DNA of 64,000 nt from CAVPHV01 sp963704825 (GTDB lineage: Bacteria > Actinomycetota > Acidimicrobiia > Spongiisociales > UBA5794): positions 1-64,000 of the forward strand of contig CAVPHV010000021.1 of NCBI GenBank assembly GCA_963704825.1, read 5' to 3'. The translations under genes were made by a program, and so were the position numbers. The notes beneath the pieces are model-generated. The model was not told the DNA's origin and did not search any database. It was given only the letters and a program-made list of their open reading frames with translations. Shown here one piece after another: positions 1 through 8,957 of the stretch. Each line of letters begins with the position of its first letter. The stretch's first letter is position 1.

Positions 1-154
1 GTCGAGGAGGACGCCGAGTTCGCCGTGGATCGGGTCGGGTTGGGTGGGCATTGCGAGCGACGGTAGCTGCCCGATCCCGGAGAGAGAGTCCACCGCCTCT
101 ATCAGCGAGCGGGGGATTCAGCTACGCCTGGTTCTGTGACGGGGAGGTGGAGGG

Positions 155-1221
155 ATGCGCAAGCTATCCGTCTTCATCGCGGTTCTGGCGCTCGTGTCGG
201 GGGCGTGTATTGGTGGCGACGACACGGTCACCAGCGTCACGACGACTACTACCGCGACTAACCGTGACCCCCACAACCACGACGACCCAGCCTGAGGCCA
301 CTCAGAGCGATGAGTTGGCCGTCGCGACCGAGACGGTGGACGCCTGGAATGCGGGGTGGGCGGCAACGGAGAAGAGCGCGGCAGTTGCCGCGCTGTTCAC
401 CGATGACGGCGTCTACAAAGACCCAGGTATCGGCATGATTGTCGGCAGAGAAGCCATTGCGCGCGACGTGGACATCCGTGGCCGAGGCACCGCAAGAGTG
501 CGCACCGGTGATCTCGTGGCGACCGATCATGGGACCTTCATCTACCCGGTCGAGTTCGACTTCGAAGGCGAAACCTTTGATGGCGAAGTCGAGGTTCAGC
601 TTGAGGGGAATCTGATATCCCTTGGTGAGTGGCTGTATTGGCGTCCAAAGGAAGCAGAGCGAATGATCTCAGACCCTGTCTTCAGTGGCAGCGTTGACGG
701 CATCAACCTCTACAACGCCAACTCAAAGCAACAGCACTTGGTCGAAATCGGCCATCGCTGTTCGACACTGCAGGACTCGACCCTCCCCCAGTCAGCCACA
801 TCACCTTCCCGCCGACCGGCGGCTTGCGCGCCGGGCAGATCTCGGCATGACCTTCTGCAGCACCGAAACCTGCAGTATCGACATCTGCACCCCGGCCGAT
901 GACTTCACTGCAGCTACTGCGCTTCCGCTCACTGCCCGCCGCACCATCCTGCACGAACTCGGCCACGCCTGGAACGCAACCTTCGTCACCGAAGCAGCCC
1001 AGCAGGAGTTCCTTGCCCTGCGCAACCTCAACCAGTGGAACGGCGACGTGTGGCAAGACAGCGGAAACGAGCAAGCCGCCGAGATCCTGATGTGGGGCCT
1101 GATCGAAGACCCCCTTGTCCACCGCATACCTGAAACGACATGCACCGAACTCCACCAAGCCTACGAACTACTCACCGGCACCACCGCCACCCTGCGACAA
1201 ACCGACTGCACCGACCCCTGA
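155..1221 (+). pseudogene. Degraded lipoprotein with NTF2/SnoaL-like and zincin-like parts
   Basis: An ATG at 155 after GGGGAGGTGGAGGG opens a lipoprotein-type N-terminus (MRKLSVFIAVLALVSGAC) followed by a Thr-rich spacer that stops at 293-295. The coding signal then continues in other frames. About 262-740 encodes a SnoaL/NTF2-like domain (VDAWNAGW, LFTDDGVYKDPG, GREAIARD). About 743-845 encodes SLFDTAGLDPPPVSH. About 846-1221 encodes a segment with HELGH at 952-966, a zinc-metalloprotease signature. At least three indels are needed to join the parts. Either this is a decaying fusion gene or the assembly is poor here; two adjacent genes are also possible. Intact, it would be an anchored extracytoplasmic protein of about 350 residues. 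Function unknown. Confidence 0.5.
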
Positions 1222-1386
1222 CACGGCACTGGACCCGCTCGCCGTCGTCACGAAGGACACTGAGTTCGCCGTGGATCGGTCAGGCGAGGTGGACACAATC
1301 GAGTCAGCCCGACGACCCCAACTTGGGCATTTCGCCACTGGTCCACTTCTCCGTCTTGGGACATGGTGAGGTTGTGGAGGTGCAAG

Positions 1387-1638
1387 ATGGCGAAACAGCT
1401 CTCCCACCAGAAGACGACATCGGCTCCCGAAGTTGGGTGGCACCAAGACCCCTCGAATCCGAACATGCAGCGGTATTGGGATGGGTACGAGTCGGCCGAC
1501 ATGCGCTTCGGTCGGCCCATCGAGGAGTGGAGTACGAGCGAGCAGGTTGCTGTCCTCTCCGTGTACGTGCTGGCCATCATCGCCGTATTGGCACTCATCG
1601 GGTTCTTAGCTCTGGGTGCGGCCTTTTCCGGCTATTAG
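1387..1638 (+). CDS. DUF2510-type small membrane protein
   Basis: An 83-residue protein. The N-terminal half carries the DUF2510 pattern (GWHQDPSNPNMQRYWDG), a short Trp-rich module common in actinobacterial membrane proteins and of unknown function. Residues about 58-80 form one hydrophobic transmembrane segment (VAVLSVYVLAIIAVLALIGF). The ATG at 1387 is preceded by GGAGG at a normal distance, so it is preferred over the in-frame start 24 nt upstream. The usual WT after RYWDG is replaced by YESAD, so the module is slightly atypical. It is a single gene between two damaged loci. Confidence 0.75.
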   Translation: MAKQLSHQKTTSAPEVGWHQDPSNPNMQRYWDGYESADMRFGRPIEEWSTSEQVAVLSVYVLAIIAVLALIGFLALGAAFSGY

Positions 1639-1673
1639 GTATCGGAGCCAGTTGGCGGCTTCTCTGATCGGTG

Positions 1674-1743
1674 GTTCAACGGCGCCGACGACGACCGATG
1701 CATCCGGGGCGAGGCGTATGAGTCGTGTGAGGTGATCCTGTAA
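1674..1743 (+). pseudogene. C-terminal remnant of a second RTX-like protein
   Basis: The frame ending at the TAA at 1741-1743 reads ...DDDRCIRGEAYESCEVIL. This closely matches the last residues of the intact neighbour that ends at 3164 (DHDECTRGEFYESCEVIQ). No start or upstream calcium-binding repeats remain. This is the tail of a lost paralogue, evidence of past duplication followed by deletion at this locus. Confidence 0.6.
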
Positions 1744-1808
1744 TCATGCCCTTCGGCCCCTGGGCAGCGATCAGCCGGGCCGGTAGGCGTGGGGGTTGAA
1801 AGGGGGAA

Positions 1809-3164
1809 ATGATGCGTCGCATGTCGCTGCCCAAGTCCCTGGTCCTGTACTGCGCTGTCCTGCTCATCGTTGGGCTGGTGATGGTGATCCCCTCCACCGA
1901 CGTGGATGCGGCCCTGCCGTTGTGTGACGGCAAACCGGCAACGATAGTTGGCACGGAGGGTGACGACGTGCTGACCGGTACCGATGAGGGCGACGTGATT
2001 GTCGGGTTGGGCGGCGACGATGTGATCGTGGCGGGTGCTGGCGATGATGTGGTGTGCGGCGACGCCGGTGACGACATGATCTCCGGCCAGGGCGGCAGCG
2101 ACCGATTGATTGGTGGTGAAGGTGCCGACACCCTTGTTGGGAAGCGTGGCAATGACCGCCTCGACGGTGGCCCCGGTGATGACACACTGAAGGGCGGTTG
2201 GGGGAATGACCGTCGTCTTGATGGTGGTGAGGGTGACGATCTCGTGGTGGGTGGGCCTGGCGACGATGAGATCGTTGGTGGCTACGGCAACGACGTTGCC
2301 TTTGGTGGTGAGGGAGCCGACAAGTTGTACGACTTCGCCGATTGGCCGCTGCCCGAGATCGGCGACGATCACGACGTGTTCCGGGGCGGTCCTGGCAGAG
2401 ACGAACTACAGACCTCTTACGGCGACGACCGGTTCTATGGCGGCCCCGACTATGACGTGTTCCGTCTCAAAGACGACTTCTCTCGACCGACAGGTTTGGG
2501 GAACTCTGTGATGTACGGGCAGGGAGGTACCGACCTGTTCTGGTTCTCCGACAACGCTATTGACAGCGACTCGTGCGGACTCGCTCCGGTCACGATCCGG
2601 TTGTTTGGCAATGAAGGCAACGACCACTTTCACTTTCACACCCTCCACTCGTTCACGGGGGGTCAATCCTGTTTCGACCTCATCATCAAAGGCGGCGTCG
2701 GAGAGGGCGACCGGTTCTACTCACATGTCAACGCAAATATGATGATCGACCTCGGGCGTGGCATCGCCAAGGCAAGGTATTGGGCCTGGTCAGATCGTCT
2801 CCTCCTCACCTCGATTGAGAACGCCAGCGGAGGCCCACGCAACGACATCATCATCGGGAACGAAGCAGCGAACTTACTCCATGGCGTAAGAGGGAGGGAC
2901 GAGATCCACGGAAACGGCGGGAGCGACACTCTCCTCGGGTGGAAAGACAGGGATCGGATCTACGGTGGCGACGGTGACGATGTACTCGACGGAGGCCGCT
3001 CGAGAGATCAACTCTACGGCGACGATGGAGACGACTGGCTTCGAGGCTGGCTAGACGACGATTACCTCGATGGTGGTGACGGCACCGACACCCTCGACGG
3101 CGGCCCCGACCACGATGAATGCACCCGTGGCGAGTTCTACGAATCGTGCGAGGTGATCCAATAG
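1809..3164 (+). CDS. Secreted RTX/hemolysin-type calcium-binding repeat protein
   Basis: A 451-residue protein. Residues 1-35 are a signal peptide (basic start, hydrophobic VLYCAVLLIVGLVMVI, cleavage near DAA). From about residue 45 the chain has many GGxGxDxLxGG nonapeptides, in two blocks (about 45-165 and 345-440) separated by a less repetitive part that still looks like a parallel beta-roll. These repeats bind calcium and fold after secretion. Two Cys pairs (CDGK, VVCGD) and the terminal CTRGEFYESCEV are typical of the actinobacterial form of the family. No catalytic domain is visible, so the role is structural, adhesive or unknown. GGGGG lies just upstream of the ATG. Confidence 0.85.
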   Translation: MMRRMSLPKSLVLYCAVLLIVGLVMVIPSTDVDAALPLCDGKPATIVGTEGDDVLTGTDEGDVIVGLGGDDVIVAGAGDDVVCGDAGDDMISGQGGSDRLIGGEGADTLVGKRGNDRLDGGPGDDTLKGGWGNDRRLDGGEGDDLVVGGPGDDEIVGGYGNDVAFGGEGADKLYDFADWPLPEIGDDHDVFRGGPGRDELQTSYGDDRFYGGPDYDVFRLKDDFSRPTGLGNSVMYGQGGTDLFWFSDNAIDSDSCGLAPVTIRLFGNEGNDHFHFHTLHSFTGGQSCFDLIIKGGVGEGDRFYSHVNANMMIDLGRGIAKARYWAWSDRLLLTSIENASGGPRNDIIIGNEAANLLHGVRGRDEIHGNGGSDTLLGWKDRDRIYGGDGDDVLDGGRSRDQLYGDDGDDWLRGWLDDDYLDGGDGTDTLDGGPDHDECTRGEFYESCEVIQ

Positions 3165-3407
3165 CCGCCATCCAGGTGTCGCTCAGCGACGAACTCGATT
3201 CACCCGATCGCTTCCGTGGTCGTGTCCCCAAGTTGCGCCAGCCGTCCCAAACAACTTGCGGGAATTTCTGACCCAAAACGACCACGCTATGTGACCCCAA
3301 CAGCCAAACCGGGCCAAAACACCACTAAAACCCCAGGTCAGCGACCCAGCTTTACATAAGCAATATTATGGGGCACTTGATCGAGGGTGTGGCGAACCAT
3401 CCAACGG

Positions 3408-3617
3408 CTACCCGTCGGACCGCTCCTCCAACGCAATTCGCAGCCGATCCAGCTCAGCGTAGAAGCCCTCCAGGGCGGCACGCTCCGCCTGCGTCTCCCC
3501 CACGGCCCGCCCGCACTCGGGGCATGCGTCGGCCCGTTGGCGGCACAGGGCGCAGTTCTCGGCGAGCAGGCCAGCGAGCTTCGATTCGATCTGGTCGATG
3601 CGTGCGGACGACGCCAC
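3408..3617 (-). CDS. Small Cys-rich hypothetical protein of the cryptic element
   Basis: A 69-residue protein with a GTG start that overlaps the TAG of the preceding gene by one base (TAGTG), so translation is probably coupled. It has a coiled-coil-like start (IDQIESKLAGLLAEN) and two CxxC pairs (CALC, CPEC) that could bind zinc, followed by a second helical stretch (ERAALEGFYAELDRLRIAL). It lies at the end of a leftward gene string with phage-like traits. No family is recognised. Confidence 0.55.
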   Translation of the reverse strand: MASSARIDQIESKLAGLLAENCALCRQRADACPECGRAVGETQAERAALEGFYAELDRLRIALEERSDG

Positions 3618-4048
3618 TAGGCACTACCCCCAACGTCATGGGCCAGCACCGCTCTCCCCTGCTCCAACTGGCCCAACAGGTCCTCGACGCTCTTCAACCT
3701 GACTTCGACCCTCTCAGATTCGAGGCTGGCGATCAGCGCCCTCGCCAATGACAACGCGACCGAGTTGGCCACGGCGGGCGGCACGTCACCGGAGCGCACG
3801 CCCTCGATGGTTTCGGACAGGACGGCCACGACCCCGGCGATGTCCGGGGACATGTTGGCGTGCAACCTGAACGTCACCGATGAATGCCTGCCGCCTTTCA
3901 CTCGGGCCAGGTGGCGCTGCTCGGCCCTGTCCGGGTCATGCGTGAAACACCACCCCGACTTCGGATCCACCACCACAGAACGGCACGGGGACCCGTCCGC
4001 ACGAGTACCCGAACAGCTCACCCGACCGCTCAACGACGCCTCACCCAC
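3617..4048 (-). CDS. Phage/element protein with N-terminal CxxH-type zinc motif, small-terminase-like
   Basis: A 143-residue protein (GTG start). The N-terminus has the pattern C-x-GTRADGSPCRS-x-WCFTHD, with Cys and His spaced as in small proteins encoded next to terminases or in integrative elements of Actinobacteria. A basic stretch (ARVKGGRHSS) and a helical C-terminal half (ALARALIASLESERVEVRLKSVEDLLGQLEQG) follow. The likely role is DNA binding in packaging or element maintenance, inferred only from the motif. It is translationally coupled to the next small gene. Confidence 0.55.
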   Translation of the reverse strand: MGEASLSGRVSCSGTRADGSPCRSVVVDPKSGWCFTHDPDRAEQRHLARVKGGRHSSVTFRLHANMSPDIAGVVAVLSETIEGVRSGDVPPAVANSVALSLARALIASLESERVEVRLKSVEDLLGQLEQGRAVLAHDVGGSA

Positions 4049-4303
4049 GCTTCACCACACCGACGAGAAGCGACCCGGAGCCGGTGACCACAGGAAGTCC
4101 TGTGCCGAAGGCGCAAGGACCTTGGGGTCGCCCGGGGCGGAGCCACGGGTGATCTGCGGGTGGGAGCCGGGGTTCAGGGCGGCGTGTACGAACCGGGGAC
4201 TGGACCTGGGGCAGGTTGAATGTGGGCGGCGTGGTGGCCGTGTGGTGGGTGGAGTCGCGGCCGTGAGGGCAATGGAAACCCGACGCTGAGGGTTGGAGTC
4301 CCC
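4049..4303. other. Gap in the leftward gene string; no gene supported
   Basis: About 255 bases between two leftward genes. A 90-codon open frame on the minus strand crosses it but is Pro/Arg-rich with no recognisable motif or good ribosome site. I see no RNA gene or clear hairpin. A deletion within the element is possible. Confidence 0.3.
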
Positions 4304-4666
4304 TCACGACCACGACTCGATGATCTGAAATGCCCGTTGATGGGCGGTGTTCTTGCGGATGAGCCGCCTGGTTCGCCAGTAGGGCATGGCACCTATTTCA
4401 CTCTTGGCGAGGCCGTACAGCTCCGCACCTTCGTCACTGAGCCATAGACCCGCTCGTATCTCATCTTCTGACTTGTCTGGCCATTGGGTCCAAGCGAGGT
4501 GTTCGGCCCGTTTGTGGACTGCTTTGGCTATTTCGTCCGCCAGGGTGGGTTCCCGGTGCGTTTTGGCGACGGGTACGGGGTCAGGTTCTGGTATCGAGTT
4601 CCTGTACTCGTCAAAGAGTTCAGGTAGCTCGGTCCAGACGTAGGCACGGGCCTCAGCTTCGGACAT
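4304..4666 (-). CDS. Hypothetical protein of the cryptic element
   Basis: A 120-residue, mostly helical, charged protein with no recognised family. Notable stretches are AEARAYVWTELPELFDEYRNS at the start and a Trp-rich middle (HLAWTQWPDKSEDEIRAGLW). Its start overlaps the end of the upstream gene by 14 nt, which places it in the same leftward operon (5600 to 4304). Its order after an XkdF-like gene suggests a phage-derived accessory protein. Confidence 0.55.
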   Translation of the reverse strand: MSEAEARAYVWTELPELFDEYRNSIPEPDPVPVAKTHREPTLADEIAKAVHKRAEHLAWTQWPDKSEDEIRAGLWLSDEGAELYGLAKSEIGAMPYWRTRRLIRKNTAHQRAFQIIESWS

Positions 4667-4868
4667 CTTCAGGGCTGTACTGCTGGACCTCCTCGGCCAG
4701 TTCCTGCACCTCTTCGAGAATGTCGGCCCGCTTCCTAATACTTGTCATGGCGTGGTCTCCATAGTCAGCTTTTGCGATGGCGATGGCGGCGTCCTGGTTG
4801 GCTCCCCGGTCAACGAGGTCAACCCGGTCGATGATCAACTGGCGCAACCTGTGCTTCCTGCCCCTCAT
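4653..4868 (-). CDS. XkdF/prohead-protease-like short protein
   Basis: A 71-residue protein starting RGRKHRLRQLIIDRVDLVDRGANQDA. The VDLVDRGANxxA element is typical of the N-terminus of phage XkdF-like and prohead-protease-like proteins, where it is followed by a much longer domain. Here only about 40 further residues follow, so this is either a truncated relic or a reduced element-specific version. The ATG overlaps the upstream TGA (4865-4868), indicating translational coupling. Confidence 0.55.
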   Translation of the reverse strand: MRGRKHRLRQLIIDRVDLVDRGANQDAAIAIAKADYGDHAMTSIRKRADILEEVQELAEEVQQYSPEDVRS

Positions 4869-5431
4869 TTGGCACCGTCCTCATCACCGTCGGGCAGCAG
4901 CAACTCAACCAGTGGTTTCCGGTAGGGCTTGGCAACCCAGGTGGAGAGACCGGGCAACTTCAATTCCCGCAGCCGCCACGTCAGCCACTGGGACAGGGCG
5001 TTACGACCCAAATGGCTTCGGATATTCCGATGGCTACTCACTCGCTGGGCCACGTACCGGCGTTCCGTTTCGGTGAGCAGGATCTCGAACTGGGCGACGA
5101 GCTGGTCGACGAGTTCCTCGGCCCGGATAGCGGCGGCTCTCACTTTCGGCGTAGCGTCGGCGAGAGTCTCGATAGCGTCGATTTGTCGTTCAGCCCGCTC
5201 CTTGTTCCGGTGCTCATCGAGGTCGGCGTGAGCGGCCAGGAATTCATCCTCGGCGGCGGTCAGGTCGTCCCGGTGGGCCTTGGCTTTGACGACGCCCTCG
5301 GCGAACGGCACGGACGGGTCGGTCAGGTCAACGACCTGGCCCTGGAGTTCCCGGAGCCGTTTTTGGGCCGCCCGGTAGCGCTCCTCGGGGTCACCCTTGG
5401 CGGGGGTTGCTGGTTTGGTCTTGGTCGCCAT
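4865..5431 (-). CDS. Coiled-coil hypothetical protein of the cryptic element
   Basis: A 188-residue protein with a strong AGGAGG six bases before the ATG. A Lys/Pro-rich start (TKTKPATPAKGDPEE) leads into long charged helices (RYRAAQKRLRELQGQVVDL, DDLTAAEDEFLAAHADLDEHRNKERAERQ) likely to form a coiled coil, then a more globular C-terminus (RNIRSHLGRNALSQWLTWRL). No family is recognised. It overlaps the upstream RHH gene by 41 nt and the downstream gene by 4 nt, so it is part of the compact leftward operon. A scaffold-like role would fit the phage context but is only inference. Confidence 0.6.
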   Translation of the reverse strand: MATKTKPATPAKGDPEERYRAAQKRLRELQGQVVDLTDPSVPFAEGVVKAKAHRDDLTAAEDEFLAAHADLDEHRNKERAERQIDAIETLADATPKVRAAAIRAEELVDQLVAQFEILLTETERRYVAQRVSSHRNIRSHLGRNALSQWLTWRLRELKLPGLSTWVAKPYRKPLVELLLPDGDEDGAK

Positions 5432-5600
5432 AGGCGTCCTCCTGGGTGGAGGCGCTCGTCGTGGCGCTCTGGTGGTTCAATTGGTCGAGGGCGAGGACGA
5501 ACCCGAGGCGGCCGATCGCCGAGACTGACATCTGATGTCGCTCGGCGGCCAGCCGGAGCGTTGCGAGGTGCTCGTCGCTCGGGAGCCGGACGCTGATCAT
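5391..5600 (-). CDS. Ribbon-helix-helix / MobC-like small DNA-binding protein
   Basis: A 69-residue protein from the ATG at 5600; longer in-frame starts are less credible because their added residues have no domain character. Residues 1-40 fit a ribbon-helix-helix fold: beta strand MISVRLPSD, then helices EHLATLRLAAERHQM and SVSAIGRLGFVLALDQL. The Ser/Thr/Gln-rich tail looks disordered. Such proteins act as repressors or relaxosome factors on plasmids and integrative elements. It heads the leftward operon and diverges from the HTH gene, so it may bind the shared region. Confidence 0.65.
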   Translation of the reverse strand: MISVRLPSDEHLATLRLAAERHQMSVSAIGRLGFVLALDQLNHQSATTSASTQEDAYGDQDQTSNPRQG

Positions 5601-6115
5601 TGGGGTTCGCATTCTGGGGACATGATCCGTGGGTATGTCCGAGACATCAATCCCTGGCGAACCCCGAGACGCCCTCTTGTGCCCGCAGCACCCGTACTGA
5701 TCGATCGCCATCTCACCATGTCGCTGCGTACCCAAGCCCGACCTGTTCGCTGAGCGAAGGGTCCTATGCAGCGGTCATATCGAGCGATACCATTTCCGTT
5801 GAGGAGGCCGACCGGCCTACAAATCATCTAGGCAAGAAAGTCGTCCAATGGCTCCTCAAACATCCCCTCCCCATCGTTGACCTGCACCTTGATCCGGGCC
5901 AAGTTGCCCAGGCTCTCGGGGTCAGCGTCAAGACCCTCGAATCATGGCGATCGAAACGGATCCGCCCACCCTTCGTCCGACTCGGTGAACGAGGTCGAGT
6001 CCGCTACCCGGCCCAGGACCTACGCCAGTGGCTCGACCAACACTCCTCACCCGGCGAACCATCCCCGGGGAGGCGAAATGACCTCCAAACCACGGGTCCA
6101 AGTCAACGACCGTGA
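5600..6115 (+). CDS. Excisionase/MerR-like helix-turn-helix protein
   Basis: The C-terminal 65 residues contain a winged-HTH of the excisionase/AlpA type: LDPGQVAQALGVSVKTLESWRSKRIRPPFVRLG followed by VRYPAQDLRQWLDQH. Such proteins control excision or replication genes of integrative elements. The true start is uncertain. The frame opens with TTG at 5600, but the first 60 residues are low-complexity and no ATG or GTG lies closer to the domain, so a non-standard start near 5800 or an upstream frameshift is possible. The 3' end overlaps the ATPase gene by 38 nt, suggesting coupled expression. Confidence 0.65.
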   Translation: MGFAFWGHDPWVCPRHQSLANPETPSCARSTRTDRSPSHHVAAYPSPTCSLSEGSYAAVISSDTISVEEADRPTNHLGKKVVQWLLKHPLPIVDLHLDPGQVAQALGVSVKTLESWRSKRIRPPFVRLGERGRVRYPAQDLRQWLDQHSSPGEPSPGRRNDLQTTGPSQRP

Positions 6116-7699
6116 CTTCCACGAATTGACCCGGGATGTCGTCGACGCCCTCGTCGAGGTCAACAGTGATGACGCGAGACTGTTCACGTTGGGGTCGACC
6201 CTGACCCGCCTCGGCCACACCGGAGGGACCCGTCTCATTCCGGTGGACAAGAATGGTCTCCGCAACGAGACCCGTGGCATCGAGTTCGTGCGAGTCCAAG
6301 TCAACAACGACGGCAAGTCGACCAAACCAGCAAGCCCCCCGATGGGCGTCTTAGCCAACATCCTCGCCGAGCCATCCTGGCCGTTCCCGCCGATCGAACG
6401 AGTCGTGCACGTCCCCGTGTTCGCCCCCGACGGCACCGTGATGACAACCCCAGGATTCCACAAGGCGTCACTGACCTACTTCGCCCCACTGGCCGGGGCC
6501 ACCATGATGCCGCTCCCGGCCAAGGTCGAGTCCGGTCATTTGATCATCGCAGCGCACTGGTTGAGTGAGCTTCTCGGCGACTTCCCATTCCTCTTACCCA
6601 GTGATCGTGCCCACGCAATAGCAGCCATGATCCTGCCGTTCGTACGGAACCTCATCAACGGCCCGACTCCCCTCCACCTGATCTCGGCACCCACACCCGG
6701 GACCGGCAAGACGAGGCTCGCCAAGGCGATTTCGATCCCGGCGGTTGGCCCGCATGTCGGGACGACGACCCAGGCCCGCAACGACGAGGAGTGGCGGAAG
6801 AAGATCGGGGCAGCCTTGTCGGGCGGCCCGATGGTGGTGCTATGGGACAACGTGAGCGGATGGGTCGGATCGCCTCAGCTCAACGCCGTCCTCACCACGG
6901 AGGTCTGGCAAGACCGCCGCCTCGGGAAGAACGATGAGGAACTCCACCTCCCCAATCAGGCGCTGTGGGTGATGACGAGCAACAACGCCAACCTGTCCGA
7001 GGAAGTTGCCCGCCGGACAATACCGATCCGGCTCGACGCCCAAACCGAGCGCCCCGCCGACCGGCACCCCAGCACGTTCAAGTATCCCTACATCGACCAG
7101 TGGGCCTCCGAGCACCGCAACCAGCTCATCTGGTCAGTGCTCGTGATGGGCCAGGCCTGGGTCGAGGCGGGCAGACCGCCCGGGCGACGCAGTCTCGGCA
7201 GCTTCGAGTCCTGGGCCTCGGTGATCGGCGGCATCCTTGACGTTACCGGCGTCGACGGCTTCCTGGCAACATCGACGAGTTCCGGGCCGAGTTCAGCCAG
7301 GAGCAGCACCAATGGGCCGAGTTCCTGGCGACGTGGCACGCCGAGCAGGGAGACCGGCCGCTCCGGGTGAAGGAGATCCTGGAGGTGTACCGGCCCGGCG
7401 ATGACTTCCTCAATATCAGCGCCATGACGACACGAGGCGAGGAGACGGCCATGGGGCGGCGGCTGAAGGCGAAACGCAACGCCGTCTACGGGAGGTTGCG
7501 GCTTGAACACGCCGGGACCGAGCAAGGCGGCAACCTGTGGCAGGTCGTCCCGGTCAACCCAGCAGGAGGGAGGATGAACTTCGAGAACATCGAGAACCTC
7601 TTCGCCGACCGTGGACCCACAAGCGATCGACATGCAGTGAACGTGGAGAACTTCGAGAACCTCAAATCGAGTTCGAGAAACCAACATCACGAAGGGTGA
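6078..7699 (+). CDS. AAA-type DNA-primase/helicase-like ATPase of the element, frameshifted
   Basis: Starts at the ATG at 6078 after GGGGAGG. About residues 195-215 hold a Walker A (APTPGTGKTRLAKAI). A Walker B-like MVVLWDN and a sensor-like LWVMTSNN follow, and then a mobile-element ATPase C-terminus. The reading frame runs to a stop at 7370, but from about 7265 the coding signal moves to another frame (NIDEFRAEFSQEQHQWAEF ... QVVPVNPAG) and ends at 7699. Restoring one G in TTCCTGGCAAC near 7264 gives a continuous 540-residue protein. It probably unwinds or primes element DNA. The shift may be real inactivation or a homopolymer error. Confidence 0.7.
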
Positions 7700-7927
7700 C
7701 CAACCACAGGGTCGACCACGTCCGAAGTTCCTGAAGTCCCCGAGTTCACTCCGTGCCAAGCCAACGTGAACCGGCCCTACCCGTAGAGCCGACCGGCCAC
7801 ATCAGCCATCCGCAGCTACCGAAGTTGGGCACCGGAGCTAGGCCGTGCAACCGCCGTGCAACCGAAGGATGGCTACGATGAACCTATTGGAGACACAGAG
7901 CGATCCCTCGACCAGGGGTTTCCCTTG
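7700..7927. other. Intergenic region between element ATPase and tRNA
   Basis: About 230 bases without a supported gene. It would be expected to hold the right junction of the cryptic element, since it abuts the 3' end of a tRNA gene, but I find no duplicate of the tRNA 3' end elsewhere in the window and no integrase gene. Confidence 0.35.
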
Positions 7928-8001
<74 letters not shown>

Positions 8002-8168
8002 CACAGACGGAATCGTAGACCACAAGCAGCGGACCCATCCGTCCGTTTCGGAATCCCGAGATGACCCCTTGGCGGCGAGGCATTACCGTATGGCCGTCCT
8101 TGCGCGCTCAAGTGGAAGCGACGCTTTGACGATGTAGACACGGCACACGAGGGTTGGCAGAAGAGCCC

Positions 8169-8846
8169 ATGGACTTCACGGCGTTCGTAGAGGATCTGGC
8201 GAGCGAATTCACCACCGTCCGGCTTCAGCACGGCGGCGGCGAACTCGTAGTGCCCAATATTCCCGTCGACCTTGGGCAGCTCGCCGAGGATCACTTCCCA
8301 CCCGACGTGGTCGACGAACGCAGCGCCTACAAAGTGCTCGGCGACGCCGCCGGGATGACCGCACTCATCACCTACGAGTGGGACGAAGAGGGCGCACCCA
8401 ACTGGCAGAGCACCCTCGACGTCCTCATCTTCGGATCGATCGCGTTCGTCACCATGCAGCCGGATGACGACGTCGACCAGCCGTGGGAAGCGTTTGTCAT
8501 GGTCCGCAATCCCGAATCGGCCGAAGTCTTCGACGCCCTCTACTTCGATCTGATGTGGGACAACGGCGAGTCGTACGGCATCGAACTGTTCTCCAGCCTG
8601 CCGACGTCGATTCGGTCGCATCGCCTCAGCAAAGAGAGCATCCGCGCCGGACTCCACCTCTTCGTCGATTGGGACGAGACCCGAGCCGCCGGCGCCTGGG
8701 TCAACGCCGCAGCACAACTTCCATCGTGGATGCGGGCGAACGCTCGCCTTGCCGCTGCTGCCGACGCCCTGGTAGCCAGCGACACCGAGGCCAATCGCGA
8801 CACCTTCATCGAGGCGTACGCCGATATCGCCTACATCAACCCGTAA
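8169..8846 (+). CDS. Hypothetical cytosolic protein, T3SS-chaperone/YbjN-like architecture possible
   Basis: A 225-residue acidic protein starting at the ATG at 8169 (an in-frame TTG lies 15 nt upstream). There is no signal peptide or membrane segment. The first 150 residues read as an alpha/beta domain (MDFTAFVEDLASEF, VRLQHGGGELVVPNIP, TLDVLIFGSIAFVTMQ), followed by a helical C-terminus ending DTFIEAYADIAYINP. The alternating strands and helices resemble small chaperone-like folds, but I do not recognise a family. It stands between the tRNA and a DUF1918 gene on the same strand. Confidence 0.6.
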   Translation: MDFTAFVEDLASEFTTVRLQHGGGELVVPNIPVDLGQLAEDHFPPDVVDERSAYKVLGDAAGMTALITYEWDEEGAPNWQSTLDVLIFGSIAFVTMQPDDDVDQPWEAFVMVRNPESAEVFDALYFDLMWDNGESYGIELFSSLPTSIRSHRLSKESIRAGLHLFVDWDETRAAGAWVNAAAQLPSWMRANARLAAAADALVASDTEANRDTFIEAYADIAYINP

Positions 8847-8893
8847 GGCCGGTCGTTCCGCGTTTTGGCCGCGAGCTCAGGGACCTTTGACCC

Positions 8894-8919
8894 GTACCGA
8901 CCCGCCCTAGCGTCGGTAC
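8894..8919. promoter_or_regulatory. Inverted repeat upstream of the DUF1918 gene
   Basis: GTACCGAC at 8894-8901 and GTCGGTAC at 8912-8919 form perfect 8-bp arms around a 10-nt spacer, about 40 nt before the next start codon. It could be an operator or a weak hairpin terminator of the preceding gene; there is no T-tract. Confidence 0.4.
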
Positions 8920-8957
8920 GATTCGACCAGAGACGCAACCAGTGATGGAGGCTTGAG

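Noticed and set aside
4041..4313. 90-codon minus-strand frame in the element
   Set aside because: Pro/Arg-rich, no domain, overlaps the better-supported genes at both ends.
7700..7927. Integrase gene or att duplicate next to the tRNA
   Set aside because: No tyrosine or serine recombinase motif in any frame, and no second copy of the tRNA 3' end in the window.
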